A DNA stretch of 46,540 nt from Candidatus Acutalibacter pullistercoris (GCA_019115285.1 DXDU01000023.1:1-46540); one strand, 5' to 3'; shown: positions 37,326-45,895, counted from the first letter of the stretch. Made by a program: numbers and translations. The notes: a model not told the origin generated them from the sequence alone.

Positions 37326-38303
37326 TCACGTTCCTTTCTCCTGTGTTATTGTGTCCCGAACACCTTCCGGCGCCGGGATAGCATCCTGTTTTCTGTCCGG
37401 CAGCTGGGCCAGCACCACCGCCGCGAACACCAGCACGCAGCCAGCGATCTCCCGGGGGGACAGGGGCTCCTGCAGGACAATCCACCCCGCCACGGCGGCG
37501 AACACCGACTCCAAACTGAGAATGAGGGAGGCCACGGTGGGCTGCACCCTCTGCTGCCCTAAGATCTGCAGGGTGTAGGCCACCCCGCTGGAGAGCACCC
37601 CCGTGTACAGCAGCGGCCCCCAGGCCTGGAGCAGCCCGGAGAAGTCCGGCTTTTCCAGGAACAGGGCCAGCACGGTGGAGAGCACCCCCGCCACGAAAAA
37701 CTGCACGCAGGACAAAGCCACCCCGTCCAGCTGCCCGGCCACCCGGTCCACGGTGAGGATGTGCAGGGAGAAGAAAATGGCGCTGAGCAGCACCAGCAGG
37801 TCCCCCGGCCCGATGGCCAGGCCCCCTGCCTCCCCGGTGGTGACGCTGAGCAGGTACGCCCCCACCAGGGCGATCATCACCCCAATCCACACCTTCGCCC
37901 CGGGCCGCCGGCCCAGGAAGATGCCCAGCACCGGCACGATGACGATGTACAGCGCCGTCAGGAAGCCGGCCTTCCCGGCGGTGGTGAACTGGATCCCCGC
38001 CTGCTGCAGCAGGCTGCCGGACCCCAGCAGCACCCCGCACAAGGCGCCGCTTGCAAGGAGTTTTCCATTCCGTTTCCAAAAGGAGCCCTGGGGGGCGGGC
38101 TGGTCCTTTCTCCCCGGCAGCCGCCGGGACAACAGCACCACCGGCAGCAGCACCAAAGCCCCGATGAAGCTTCTGGCCCCGGTAAAGGTGCAGGGGCCGG
38201 TGTGGTCCATGCCCAGGCTCTGGGCCACAAAGGCCGTGCCCCAAATGAGGGCGGCCAGCATGAGGAACAGCGCCCCCCGGGCGCCCGCGATCTTTTTAGC
38301 CAT
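37326..38303 (-). CDS. EamA/DMT-family transporter
   Basis: Ten-helix drug/metabolite transporter. Two EamA repeats are visible: ALFLMLAALIWGTAFVAQSL through TALYIVIVPVLGIFLG, and LLVLLSAIFFSLHILTVDRV through SLESVFAAVAGWIVLQEPLS. The total of 325 residues includes a short hydrophilic tail (PDRKQDAIPAPEG). Substrate unknown; relatives export amino acids or metabolites. The start overlaps the MATE gene's end by eight bases, so translation is coupled. Co-transcription with nagB suggests a metabolite-handling unit, but this is inference. Confidence 0.9.
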   Translation of the reverse strand: MAKKIAGARGALFLMLAALIWGTAFVAQSLGMDHTGPCTFTGARSFIGALVLLPVVLLSRRLPGRKDQPAPQGSFWKRNGKLLASGALCGVLLGSGSLLQQAGIQFTTAGKAGFLTALYIVIVPVLGIFLGRRPGAKVWIGVMIALVGAYLLSVTTGEAGGLAIGPGDLLVLLSAIFFSLHILTVDRVAGQLDGVALSCVQFFVAGVLSTVLALFLEKPDFSGLLQAWGPLLYTGVLSSGVAYTLQILGQQRVQPTVASLILSLESVFAAVAGWIVLQEPLSPREIAGCVLVFAAVVLAQLPDRKQDAIPAPEGVRDTITQEKGT

Positions 38304-39675
38304 CTGCCGTCAAACCTTCCCTGTTGTCTCTCGTCAAATTCTTCATCCAATTGTAGCGGTTGATCTTCACGATGGCCACAAAGCACTTGAGGATCTGGTC
38401 GCACTTGAGGCAGGCGAAGACCACCCAGGGCGGCGCCCCCAGCCACATGGCGATGAGGGACGAGGGGATGACCACCAAAAACACGAAGATGGTGTCGTTT
38501 TTAAACACGAAGGAGATGTCCCCGCCGGACTTCACCAGGCCGAACAGGCAGGCCGCCTGGTAGCAGGTGCCGATGATGGTGACGGAGATCACGTTGATAA
38601 ACTGCCGGGAGTACTGGATGGCCTCGGGGCTGGCGTCGTACAGGCCGATAAAGCCGTCCCGCAGCAGGAACACCACCGCCCCGGAGATGAGCCCCACAAA
38701 GAGGAAGATCATCTGCACGGTCTTGGAGTACTCCTTCATCTTCTCGTAAAGCCCGGCCCCCACCGTCTTGCCGGTGATGATGCCCACCGCGGAGGACAGG
38801 CCGTTCATCCACACGTAGATCAGGTTGTGGAGCATGCCGGTGATGCTGGCCGCGGCGATGACCCCGGCGCTGTAGCAGCCCAGGATCTTGGTGTTTGCCA
38901 GGGAGTTCACCGCCCACACCACCTGCCCCCCGATGATGGGCAGGCCGTAGCGGATAAAGTCCTTTAAAAGCTGGCGGTCGGTGCGCAGCAGGTCCCGCAC
39001 CCCGAACCGCAGCTTGGGGTCTATGACGAACACGTACACCACCGCCACCGTGGTCTCCAAGATCCGAGCGATGAGGGTGGCCAGGGCCGCGCCCCGCACC
39101 CCCAGGGCGGGAAATCCCAGGTGGCCGAAGATCAGCACCCAGTTGAGGCCCACGTTGACCACAAAGGCCATCATGGAGATGTAAAGTCCTATCTTCGCCG
39201 TCTCCACGCTGCGCATGGAGGCGATCATCACCTGGGTGACGCAGAAGAACAGGTAGGTAAAGGCCACAATCTGCAAGTAGGCGGCCCCCTCCTGAATGAC
39301 CCCGGCCTCCCCGGTGAACAGGCCGATGATCTGGGCGGGGAACAGGGCGGCGCACAAGGTGGTGAGAATCCCCACCACCAGGGCGAACTTCACCCCCACA
39401 GACACCACTTTCCGGATGCTGTCCGTGTCCTTCTTCCCCCAGTACTGGGCGGCCAGAATCAGTATGGCGCCCTCGATGCCCGCCACGAACATCTGCAGCA
39501 CCTGCTGGAGCTGCCCCCCCACGTACACGCCGGAGATGGCGTTGTCCCCCAGAGAGCCTATCATCACGTTGTCGGCGAAATTCACCCCGTAGGTGATCAG
39601 GTTCTGCAGGGAGATGGGAATGGCCAGGGTGATCAGCGTCTTGTAAAAGGACTTGTCTTTCGTCATCACTGCCAA
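38296..39675 (-). CDS. MATE family efflux transporter
   Basis: Twelve-helix Na+- or H+-driven multidrug and toxin extrusion protein, 459 residues. The start MTKDKSFYKTLITLAIPISL and FADNVMIGSLGDNAISGVYV (each in part) are the typical first helices; a second MATE repeat begins near IRYGLPIIGGQVVWAVNSLA. The TTG at 39673-39675 is eight bases after GGAGG, so I use it; the ATG three codons later would sit 17 bases from the ribosome site. It leads a four-gene unit (MATE, EamA, nagB, ybaK) from a promoter at 39750-39778. Confidence 0.93.
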   Translation of the reverse strand: MAVMTKDKSFYKTLITLAIPISLQNLITYGVNFADNVMIGSLGDNAISGVYVGGQLQQVLQMFVAGIEGAILILAAQYWGKKDTDSIRKVVSVGVKFALVVGILTTLCAALFPAQIIGLFTGEAGVIQEGAAYLQIVAFTYLFFCVTQVMIASMRSVETAKIGLYISMMAFVVNVGLNWVLIFGHLGFPALGVRGAALATLIARILETTVAVVYVFVIDPKLRFGVRDLLRTDRQLLKDFIRYGLPIIGGQVVWAVNSLANTKILGCYSAGVIAAASITGMLHNLIYVWMNGLSSAVGIITGKTVGAGLYEKMKEYSKTVQMIFLFVGLISGAVVFLLRDGFIGLYDASPEAIQYSRQFINVISVTIIGTCYQAACLFGLVKSGGDISFVFKNDTIFVFLVVIPSSLIAMWLGAPPWVVFACLKCDQILKCFVAIVKINRYNWMKNLTRDNREGLTADG

Positions 39676-39749
39676 GGCAGTTTCCTCCTCCCATCATTCC
39701 CCTGGGGAAGCAAACCGGGCCCGCGGCCCTTTCTCCCCATTCTGTGGTG

Positions 39750-39778
39750 ATTATACACTACCCCCGTGGCAAAGTAAA
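39750..39778 (-). promoter_or_regulatory. Promoter of the MATE-EamA-nagB-ybaK unit
   Basis: On the minus strand TTTACT (39773-39778), 17 bases, TATAAT (39750-39755). The rest of the 321-base gap to 39996 is the duplicated tail of the ABC transporter gene. Confidence 0.65.
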
Positions 39779-39839
39779 GTCTCCCCCCGGGAATTTCCCG
39801 GAGAGGGCACCGGGCTTAGCCCCCGGGCTTCGTCCTCGG

Positions 39840-39862
39840 AAAAAGCCGGGGCAGCCCCCGGC
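39840..39862 (-). terminator. Terminator copy A (duplicated)
   Basis: Plus-strand GCCGGGG/CCCCGGC hairpin (39845-39862); the minus strand is followed by TTTTT. It sits behind the gene-tail remnant and is the second terminator met by transcripts of the ABC gene. Confidence 0.7.
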
Positions 39863-39876
39863 CTTTTCCAAAAACT

Positions 39877-39942
39877 TTATTCCGTCCGCAGGGCGATGAC
39901 GGGGTCTTTCTTGGCGGCGTTTTTCCCCGGGATGAGGCCGCC
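39877..39942 (-). pseudogene. Remnant of a second ABC-transporter C-terminus
   Basis: On the minus strand this reads [21 protein letters not shown] then TAA (39877-39879), against [21 protein letters not shown] in the intact gene 120 bases upstream. It has no start codon or ribosome site. It is a fragment left by a partial tandem duplication, not an expressed gene. Confidence 0.85.
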
Positions 39943-39960
39943 CCCGGGCTCCGCCCTCGG

Positions 39961-39983
39961 AAAAAGCCGGGGCACCCCCCGGC
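39961..39983 (-). terminator. Terminator of the ABC transporter gene (copy B)
   Basis: GCCGGGG ... CCCCGGC hairpin (39966-39983) followed on the minus strand by TTTTT (39965-39961). Confidence 0.85.
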
Positions 39984-39996
39984 CTTTTCAAAAACT

Positions 39997-42768
39997 TTAT
40001 TCCGTCCGCAGGGCGATGACCGGGTCTTTCTTGGCGGCGTTTTTCGCGGGAATGAGGCCGCTCAAAATGGTGATCAGGATGCTCAGGAGCACCAGCACGG
40101 CGCAGGGCAGGGGGAGCAGCTGGGCGCTCAGGTCCGGGATGCCCGACACGGTTTGGATCACGTGGTTGATGGGCAGCAGCGCCAGCAGGGACACCCCGAT
40201 GCCGATGAGCCCGGCGCAGCAGCCGATGATGAAGGTCTCGGCGTTGAACACCTGGGAGATGTTCCCCTTGGAGGCCCCCAGGGCCCGGAGGATGCCGATC
40301 TCCTTGGTGCGCTCCAGCACAGAGATGTGGGTGATGATGCCGATCATAATGCAGGACACCACCAGGGAGATGCCCACAAAGCCGATGAGCAGCAGGGAGA
40401 TGCCGTCGATGATGGTGGTCAGGGAGGAGGTGAGCATGCCCACGTAGTCGGTGTAGGTGATGCGCTCCGCTTCCGGGGCGGCGTCGTTGTAGTCGGCAAT
40501 GGCCTGGGCGACGCCCTCCTTGTCCTCAAAGCTGTCGGCGTACAGGCTGATGGAAGAGGGGGCGTCCAGGCTCACCTTGCCAAAGTCCGACAAGTTCCCC
40601 TGGTAGGTAGCCCCGTCCAAATACTGGTCGTAGACCTGGAGCAGCACTTCCTCCTCCGGGTCGTTTGCCAGCCACTGGTCCAGCAGGCCCGCCATGGCGG
40701 TCTCGTCCAGCTGCCCGGCGGAGGCCATGCCGGCGGCGCCGGCCCCGGCAGCCCCGGCCGCGGCCTGGGCCTGTCCCCCAGAGGCGGCCTGGGCGTCCCC
40801 CTCCTGCTGGGCGTAGTAGAGCATCAGCTGGTAGAACCCGGCCTTCTCAGAGACCCCCAGGTTCCCCAGGTACTCCCGGGCCTCCTGGGCTTTTTCCCCG
40901 TCGTCCTTGGGCTGGAACTCCAGGCCGTTTAACACATTCACATCCGGGTCGGCCTCCTGGGCCTTGACCACCGGGCTTTCGTCGGTGTGCTGGATCAGTT
41001 CCTCCGTGAGCAGGGCGGTGTAGCCCACAGCGGTGGAGATGGCGGTGTTCTGGGAGTCCCCGGCGGGGCGCACCACCCCGGAGATGGTCAGGGGGATGGC
41101 AGCCTCCTCCAGCTCCTGCTGGTGCACCGGGCCCTCCTCCAGCAGGGTGAAGGTGCCGTCCTCCTGCCGCTGGTACCGGTCGCAGGCCGCCACCAGGTAG
41201 AAGCTGTGGCCGCACAGCTCCTCGTAGGAGAAGTCCAGGGCCTCCGGGTCCTCTCCCGCCTCAATGGCCTCCAGGGCCTGGTCGTACTGGTCTTCCGTGA
41301 GAAAGCCCAGCTGCCGCAGGGTGGTGGCGGGAATGGCGTTCCGGGAGTTGAGCACCAGCACCACCTCATGGGCCTCCTGGGGCCAGGCCCCGTAGAGCAG
41401 CTGGTAGTTGTCGGTGACCACCTGGCTCACCGCCTCCCCGTTCTGGCCGGGGGTCATCTGGGAGAAGTGGGCGGCACTTTCGCTGCCGGCCCCCAGGGTG
41501 ATGCTGTGCATCCGGTCCATCATGGAGTCGCTGTCCTCCTCCCCCAGGGCTTCGCTGGTGTTCACCCACTCCCCCTCCGGGTCGTAGGCGTAGACGGAGA
41601 AGTTCACGTCGTACCCGTAGACCACCCCGTTTTCCCCCAGGTACTGGTGGATGGGGCTGTCCTGGTCCTCCAGGTAGCTTTTAAAGCCGGTCAGGTCGTT
41701 CTCCACAATGCTGGAGGCGAAGGCCTGGGCGGACTCCAGCGCCCGGAAATCCGCGTGGGCGCTGGAGGTGTCCGGGGCCTCTTCCCCGCTGTCCTCCCCC
41801 AGCACCTCCCCCTGTATGCCGATGAGGCTGGACACGTCGAAGGTCTGGTCGGTGATGGTCACCGGGTAGGAGGACATGGTGTCCTTCTGCACGTCGGTGA
41901 TGTACCGGTCCATGCCGGTGGACAAAGCCAAAATCAGGGCGATGCCGATGATGCCGATGCTCCCGGCGAAGGCGGTGAGCAGGGTGCGGCCCTTTTTCGT
42001 CCGCAGGTTGTTGAAGCTCAGCGCCAGGGCGGTGCCGAAGGACATGGAGATCTTCCTGCGCTTCTGGGGAGACCGCTCCGGCTCCTCCTCTGTCAGGGGC
42101 CTGGTGTCGTCCACAATCTGCCCGTCCAGCAGCCGGACGATGCGGGTGGAGTACCGGTCCGCCAGCTCTGGGTTGTGGGTGACCATGATCACCAGCTTGT
42201 CCCGGGCGATCTCCTTTAACAGCTCCATGATCTGCACGCTGGTCTCGGAGTCCAGGGCGCCGGTGGGCTCGTCGGCTAAGAGGATGTCCGGGTCGTTGAC
42301 CAGGGCCCGGGCGATGGCCACCCGCTGCATCTGCCCGCCGGAGAGCTGGTTGGGCCGCTTGTGCAGGTGGTCCCCCAGGCCCACTTTCCGGAGCACCGCC
42401 TGGGCCCGCTGGCGGCGCTCTCTCTTCCCCACCCCAGAGAGGGTCAGGGCCAGCTCCACGTTGGCCAGCACGCTCTGGTGGGGGATCAGGTTATAGCTCT
42501 GGAACACAAAGCCGATGGAGTGGTTCCGGTAGTAGTCCCAGTCCCCGTCTCTGTACTGTTTGGTGGAGACCCCGTTGATCACCAAGTCCCCGCTGTCGTA
42601 CCGGTCCAGGCCCCCCACGATGTTCAGCAGGGTGGTCTTCCCCGAGCCGCTGGGGCCCAGGATGGACACGAACTCGTTTTCCCGGAAGCGGATGCTCACC
42701 TCTTTCAAGGCGTCCTGGCACAGCTCCCCGGTGCGGTAGGTCTTGCGGATCTTTTTCAGCTGCAGCAT
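39997..42768 (-). CDS. Fused ABC transporter ATPase-permease (MacB/FtsX-like)
   Basis: The N-terminal 230 residues are an ABC ATPase of the LolD/MacB class: Walker [11 protein letters not shown], signature [15 protein letters not shown], Walker [14 protein letters not shown] and H-loop VTHNPELA. A permease follows: first helix [20 protein letters not shown], a large extracytoplasmic domain of about 400 residues with an Ala/Gly/Gln-rich stretch (residues about 655-690), and FtsX-type helices at the end ([20 protein letters not shown]). It ends in [19 protein letters not shown]. The 923-residue ATPase-first fusion occurs in many Clostridia. Its usual role is export or resistance of peptides or macrolide-type molecules, but substrate is unknown. 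It lies 113 bases after the sulfite reductase-like gene, with a hairpin between. Confidence 0.92.
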   Translation of the reverse strand: MLQLKKIRKTYRTGELCQDALKEVSIRFRENEFVSILGPSGSGKTTLLNIVGGLDRYDSGDLVINGVSTKQYRDGDWDYYRNHSIGFVFQSYNLIPHQSVLANVELALTLSGVGKRERRQRAQAVLRKVGLGDHLHKRPNQLSGGQMQRVAIARALVNDPDILLADEPTGALDSETSVQIMELLKEIARDKLVIMVTHNPELADRYSTRIVRLLDGQIVDDTRPLTEEEPERSPQKRRKISMSFGTALALSFNNLRTKKGRTLLTAFAGSIGIIGIALILALSTGMDRYITDVQKDTMSSYPVTITDQTFDVSSLIGIQGEVLGEDSGEEAPDTSSAHADFRALESAQAFASSIVENDLTGFKSYLEDQDSPIHQYLGENGVVYGYDVNFSVYAYDPEGEWVNTSEALGEEDSDSMMDRMHSITLGAGSESAAHFSQMTPGQNGEAVSQVVTDNYQLLYGAWPQEAHEVVLVLNSRNAIPATTLRQLGFLTEDQYDQALEAIEAGEDPEALDFSYEELCGHSFYLVAACDRYQRQEDGTFTLLEEGPVHQQELEEAAIPLTISGVVRPAGDSQNTAISTAVGYTALLTEELIQHTDESPVVKAQEADPDVNVLNGLEFQPKDDGEKAQEAREYLGNLGVSEKAGFYQLMLYYAQQEGDAQAASGGQAQAAAGAAGAGAAGMASAGQLDETAMAGLLDQWLANDPEEEVLLQVYDQYLDGATYQGNLSDFGKVSLDAPSSISLYADSFEDKEGVAQAIADYNDAAPEAERITYTDYVGMLTSSLTTIIDGISLLLIGFVGISLVVSCIMIGIITHISVLERTKEIGILRALGASKGNISQVFNAETFIIGCCAGLIGIGVSLLALLPINHVIQTVSGIPDLSAQLLPLPCAVLVLLSILITILSGLIPAKNAAKKDPVIALRTE

Positions 42769-42833
42769 ACTGTCTCTCTTACCTCCAAATGGAATGCTCC
42801 TCCCCTTGGCCGGTACCCCTCCGGCGCACAGAA

Positions 42834-42860
42834 GGCCCCCAGCCAGAAGCGCTGGGGGCC
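42834..42860 (-). terminator. Hairpin between the reductase and ABC genes
   Basis: Perfect 10-bp stem GGCCCCCAGC/GCTGGGGGCC (42834-42843 with 42851-42860) with a seven-base loop. No T tract follows on the minus strand, so termination is uncertain; it may only attenuate. Confidence 0.45.
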
Positions 42861-42881
42861 GGTCTCACCCTCTGCTCGTTC

Positions 42882-44429
42882 TTACAAATAGGCCTTCGCG
42901 ATCTCCTCCACCCGCCGGGGGTCCTCCCCGTACCAGGCGGCGAAGTCCTGGCCGCTTTCCGCCACGGCCCGGCCCAGCTCCACCAGGAACCTGGGCACGT
43001 CCTCCTGGGCGATGGCGCCCAGCTCCCGGCCCATGGCCTCCTCCCCCTGGCGGCTGGCGCCGCCCAGGAACAGGGTAAAGCCGGGCTTAGCCTTGCCGTC
43101 CACCACCTTGGCGCCGCCCCGCAGGCCCATGACGCCGGTCTGGTGGGTGCCGCAGGAGGAATTGCAGCCGGAGATGTGCATCTGGGGCAGGGCCCCGTCG
43201 GGCAGGCCGGCGGCACGCACCGCCTGGACGCACTCCCTCAGCAGCGCCTGGGAGTCCCGCATCCCCACCTGGCAGGTGGCGCCCCCAATGCAGCTGACGG
43301 TGGTCTCGAACCGGCTGTGGGCGGTGTCCGCTTCCGTGGCTGCCAGAAGGGCCTCCGCCTGGTCCCCGGTAAGGTTCACCAGATAGGCGGTCTCGTCGGG
43401 AGAAAGGCGCATCTCCGCCCCCTCCATGGCGCAGAGCAGGTCGCTGACCCGGCAGAAGGTCTCCGGGTCCGCCTGGCCCCCGATGGGGTGCCAGGCCACG
43501 GCGTAGAGCCCCTCCTGCTTTTGCCTGATCACCCGAGGGCCGGAAGCTTTCGTGCCGTTGCCCTTCTTCCCCAGGGGAACGGGCTGGAGCTTCAGGTCCA
43601 GGTCCTCCCCGGAATCCAGCACCTCCTGGAGTTTTTCCAGGTAGGCCTTCTTATATCCCTCGGGGCCGCCGCAGACCTCCTGCATGTAGCGAGTGCGGGC
43701 CTTGCCCCGGTTCTCGTAATTGCCGTAGGCCCGGAAGGTGAGCCACATGGCCTTGATATAGTAGCAGATCTTCTCCGGGGCCACCCCCTCCGCCACCAGC
43801 ACGCCGAAGCGGGGGTTGTTCCCCAGGCCCCCGGCGCTGTACACGTCGAAGGCGCCGTCTTTCCGGGCCACAAAGCCCAGGTCCTTATAGGTGGCGTGGG
43901 ACTCATTCTCCCCGCTGCCGGCGAAGGCCACCTTCAGCTTCCGGGGCATTTTCTCCGCCTTGACGAAGTGCATCAGGTACTCCCCGGCGGCCTCCGCCCA
44001 GGGCAGCACGTCGAAGCGCTCCCCGGGGACCAGCCCCGCCAAGGGGGAACAGGTCACGTTCCGGGGAAAGTCCCCGCCGCCCCCCATGGTGACAATGCCC
44101 ACGTCCAGGGCCTGCTCCATCACGGCGCACACGGTCTCCTGGTCCAAATCGTGAAACTGTATGGTCTGCCCGGTGGTGAAGTGCACCCGGGGCACAGCGT
44201 ACTCCCGGATGGCCCTGGCCACAAAGGCCAGCTTCTCCTGTGTGACCCGCCCGGCGGTCATCCGCAGCCGGAGCATACTGGCCTGCCCGCCCTTTTGGGC
44301 GTAGCTGCCATACAGCCCGGAAAAACCCTTGTAGGCGTTTTTGTCCAGCTCCCCCGCGTAAAACTGCGCGGTCTTCTCCGCGAAGGCTGGCAGGTCCTCT
44401 TTCCAGCTCTGGGGATCGATCCGACCCAT
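42882..44429 (-). CDS. Siroheme/Fe-S nitrite or sulfite reductase-family protein
   Basis: Ferredoxin-type reductase with a siroheme-[4Fe-4S] centre. The cluster cysteines are Cys380 and Cys386 (C-x5-C in SCIGGATCQVG) and Cys422 and Cys426 (C-x3-C in GCNSSCGTHQTG), the complete set. An N-terminal ferredoxin-like half-domain (LRLRMTAGRVTQEKLAFVAR, then VHFTTGQTIQFHDL) repeats in the middle (LYAVAWHPIGGQADPETFCR), as in CysI/NirA. Length is 515 residues. The ATG at 44427-44429 has AAAGGGAGG upstream. It is monocistronic with its own promoter; no siroheme synthesis or assimilation genes are nearby. Nitrite versus sulfite is undecided. Confidence 0.88.
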   Translation of the reverse strand: MGRIDPQSWKEDLPAFAEKTAQFYAGELDKNAYKGFSGLYGSYAQKGGQASMLRLRMTAGRVTQEKLAFVARAIREYAVPRVHFTTGQTIQFHDLDQETVCAVMEQALDVGIVTMGGGGDFPRNVTCSPLAGLVPGERFDVLPWAEAAGEYLMHFVKAEKMPRKLKVAFAGSGENESHATYKDLGFVARKDGAFDVYSAGGLGNNPRFGVLVAEGVAPEKICYYIKAMWLTFRAYGNYENRGKARTRYMQEVCGGPEGYKKAYLEKLQEVLDSGEDLDLKLQPVPLGKKGNGTKASGPRVIRQKQEGLYAVAWHPIGGQADPETFCRVSDLLCAMEGAEMRLSPDETAYLVNLTGDQAEALLAATEADTAHSRFETTVSCIGGATCQVGMRDSQALLRECVQAVRAAGLPDGALPQMHISGCNSSCGTHQTGVMGLRGGAKVVDGKAKPGFTLFLGGASRQGEEAMGRELGAIAQEDVPRFLVELGRAVAESGQDFAAWYGEDPRRVEEIAKAYL

Positions 44430-44470
44430 GATGATGCCTCCCTTTCTCTTCTTCTGGGTTTCCTGCTCCC

Positions 44471-44499
44471 ATTGTAACAGGAAACCCGCCCCGGCGCAA
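44471..44499 (-). promoter_or_regulatory. Promoter of the reductase-like gene
   Basis: On the minus strand TTGCGC (44494-44499), 17 bases, TACAAT (44471-44476) with extended TGT. The -35 hexamer, spacing and -10 box equal those of the promoter at 9351-9379. Confidence 0.6.
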
Positions 44500-44529
44500 G
44501 AGAGGGGCAGGCAAGTTTTCCCCTGGAGA

Positions 44530-44579
44530 AAAAGAAAAGGCCCAGGCCAGAGGGGTTTTCCCTTCCCTCCGCCTGGGCC
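44530..44579 (-). terminator. Terminator of the lysis cassette
   Basis: Nine-bp stem GGCCCAGGC/GCCTGGGCC (44539-44547 with 44571-44579), followed on the minus strand by TTTTCTTTTTC. Confidence 0.7.
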
Positions 44580-44649
44580 GGGCCTTTTGCCGCCGGGCCT
44601 TGCTGCCTCTCCCCCAAGCCCCTGCTGGGAAGAGGCCCCGCGCCCCGCT

Positions 44650-44717
44650 CGGCCCCGGCTGCGCCGGGCCCGCCCGCCCCAGCGGGGCGGGCCGCCCTCC
44701 CCCAAGGGGGGGAGGGC
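44650..44717. repeat. Array of three very GC-rich hairpins
   Basis: Three consecutive inverted repeats: CCCCGGC/GCCGGG-type near 44653-44670, GCCCGCCCC/GGGGCGGGC (44672-44680 with 44684-44692, loop AGC) and GCCCTCCCCC/GGGGGGGAGGGC (44694-44703 with 44706-44717). There is no gene in the 342-base stretch 44430-44771; this array and the terminator fill most of it. Confidence 0.55.
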
Positions 44718-44771
44718 GGAGTGGGGCGCGGGGCCGGCTCCCATCCGCGGGCTCCTCTTTCCCGCCGGCCC

Positions 44772-45626
44772 TTACCTGGCGTCCAGAATCCGGTTGGCCA
44801 GGGCAGCCGCCTCCTCCCTGGTGAGAAACGCCCGGGGCCGCAGGCCCCCGTCCTTGTCCCCCAAGAGAATGCCCTCCTGCTGGCTGCGGGCCAGGTCTCC
44901 CCGGGCCCAGTCGCTGGGAGGCAAGGCCTCCCGCTCCCGGAAATAAGCCTGGATCTCCTCCCGGGCCAGGGCCCTCACCTGGGTCTCTGTCATGGCGCTC
45001 TCCTCCTTGTCCCCCGCCCCCGTCAGGGCCGGGTAGTCTTTGTAAGCCCAGTTGCCGTCAAAGGCCTTCCCGCCGATGACCCACCGGTCCGTGTGCTGCC
45101 AGATGCCGTAGCTGCCCTGGTACCCGCACTGCGCCGCCCAGTGGGCCACCCACTTGTCGTAGGGGTCCAGCTTGGGGCTGTTCAATTGGTGGGTAAACCA
45201 AGAGGCCGAGGCGTACACCCCGGCGTAGTACCCGGCCGCCTCCATCCGCTGGCAGAAGATCCGGCAGAATTCCACCAGCTCCCCGTTGGAGGGCATCCCC
45301 CGGGCGGCCTTGTAACCGTCGGCATCCTCCATGTCGAACCAGACGCCGTAGGGGGGCTTCCCCGCCTGCTCCAGCAGCCGCAGGGCGTGGGCGGCCTCGC
45401 TCTCCGCCTCCCCCGCCGTCATGGCGTAGGAGTAGAGGTACACCCCCCAGGGCAGGCCGAAGTCCCGGGCCTTTCGCACGTTCTCTAAAAAGCGCTTGTC
45501 GTCCTGCTCCGCCAGGTCGTTGCCGTAGCCGCAGCGAAGGAGGACGAACTCTGCCCCCGCGGCCTGCAGGGCGGCGAAGTCCACCGCCCCGTTGTTCTCC
45601 GAGAGGTCCACCCCGTGCACCGCCAT
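44772..45626 (-). CDS. GH25 lysozyme (endolysin) with SLH-like C-terminus
   Basis: Peptidoglycan N-acetylmuramidase of glycoside hydrolase family 25. The first strand is HGVDLSENNGAVDFAALQAA; the acidic active-site cluster is VWFDMEDADGYKAARG, and YAGVYASASWFTH and GYQGSYGIWQHTDRWVIGG follow (each in part). The catalytic domain ends near residue 200. The last 70 residues contain a single SLH-like module (PSDWARGDLARSQQEGILLG, DKDGGLRPRAFLTREEAAAL), which would bind the cell wall. Length is 284 residues; no signal peptide, so export needs the holin encoded next to it. It follows the holin with one base between. Phage or prophage origin is likely. Confidence 0.92.
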   Translation of the reverse strand: MAVHGVDLSENNGAVDFAALQAAGAEFVLLRCGYGNDLAEQDDKRFLENVRKARDFGLPWGVYLYSYAMTAGEAESEAAHALRLLEQAGKPPYGVWFDMEDADGYKAARGMPSNGELVEFCRIFCQRMEAAGYYAGVYASASWFTHQLNSPKLDPYDKWVAHWAAQCGYQGSYGIWQHTDRWVIGGKAFDGNWAYKDYPALTGAGDKEESAMTETQVRALAREEIQAYFREREALPPSDWARGDLARSQQEGILLGDKDGGLRPRAFLTREEAAALANRILDAR

Positions 45627-45627
45627 G

Positions 45628-45894
45628 TCAGCCCTCCTTTCCCTTGGGAACCTGGTACCCCAAGGCCTGCTGGCTGTCCCCTGTCCCCTGGGTGGTGGGA
45701 TCGTTCACCACGCCCAGCAAGGCCAGCAGGGCGAACAGGGCGTTGACCACCCCCAGCAGCTTGTCCCCCAGGCCCCCCAGTTCCAGGGGGAAGCCCAGGG
45801 CCTCCCCCACCGCCTGGATGAGCAGCAGCGCCGCCGGGATCACCGCCAGCCAGAAGGTCTTGTTCCTCACCCGCACGCTCCAGTTGATCTTCAT
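45628..45894 (-). CDS. Phage holin (phi-LC3 family-like)
   Basis: An 88-residue membrane protein. Two hydrophobic segments lie at residues about 11-32 (NKTFWLAVIPAALLLIQAVG) and 42-62 (LLGVVNALFALLALLGVV), with a basic start (MKINWSVRVRNK). The short polar tail contains NDPTTQGTGDSQQAL, the D/N-P-T-T-x-G pattern typical of this family. It would make the lesions that let the downstream GH25 enzyme reach the wall. Start ATG has AAAGGAGA upstream. It lies one base from both neighbours (45896-46183 and 44772-45626), a compact lysis unit. Confidence 0.87.
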   Translation of the reverse strand: MKINWSVRVRNKTFWLAVIPAALLLIQAVGEALGFPLELGGLGDKLLGVVNALFALLALLGVVNDPTTQGTGDSQQALGYQVPKGKEG

Positions 45895-45895
45895 C

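Larger units (their letters stand above)
39820..40062. repeat. Tandem repeat of ABC-transporter 3' end plus terminator (120-base period)
   Basis: Copy A (39820-39939) and copy B (39940-40062) abut. Over the 66 coding-derived bases 61 match by eye. Both carry a CCCCCGGGCT edge, a GCCGGGG hairpin, TTTATTCCGTCCGCAGGGCG (stop and last codons on the minus strand), and the GGCGGCGTTTTT block. Confidence 0.9.

Noticed and set aside
39758-39991. 77-codon frame in the ABC-MATE gap
   Set aside because: It is formed by reading the duplicated 120-base unit twice in another frame, with no ribosome site.
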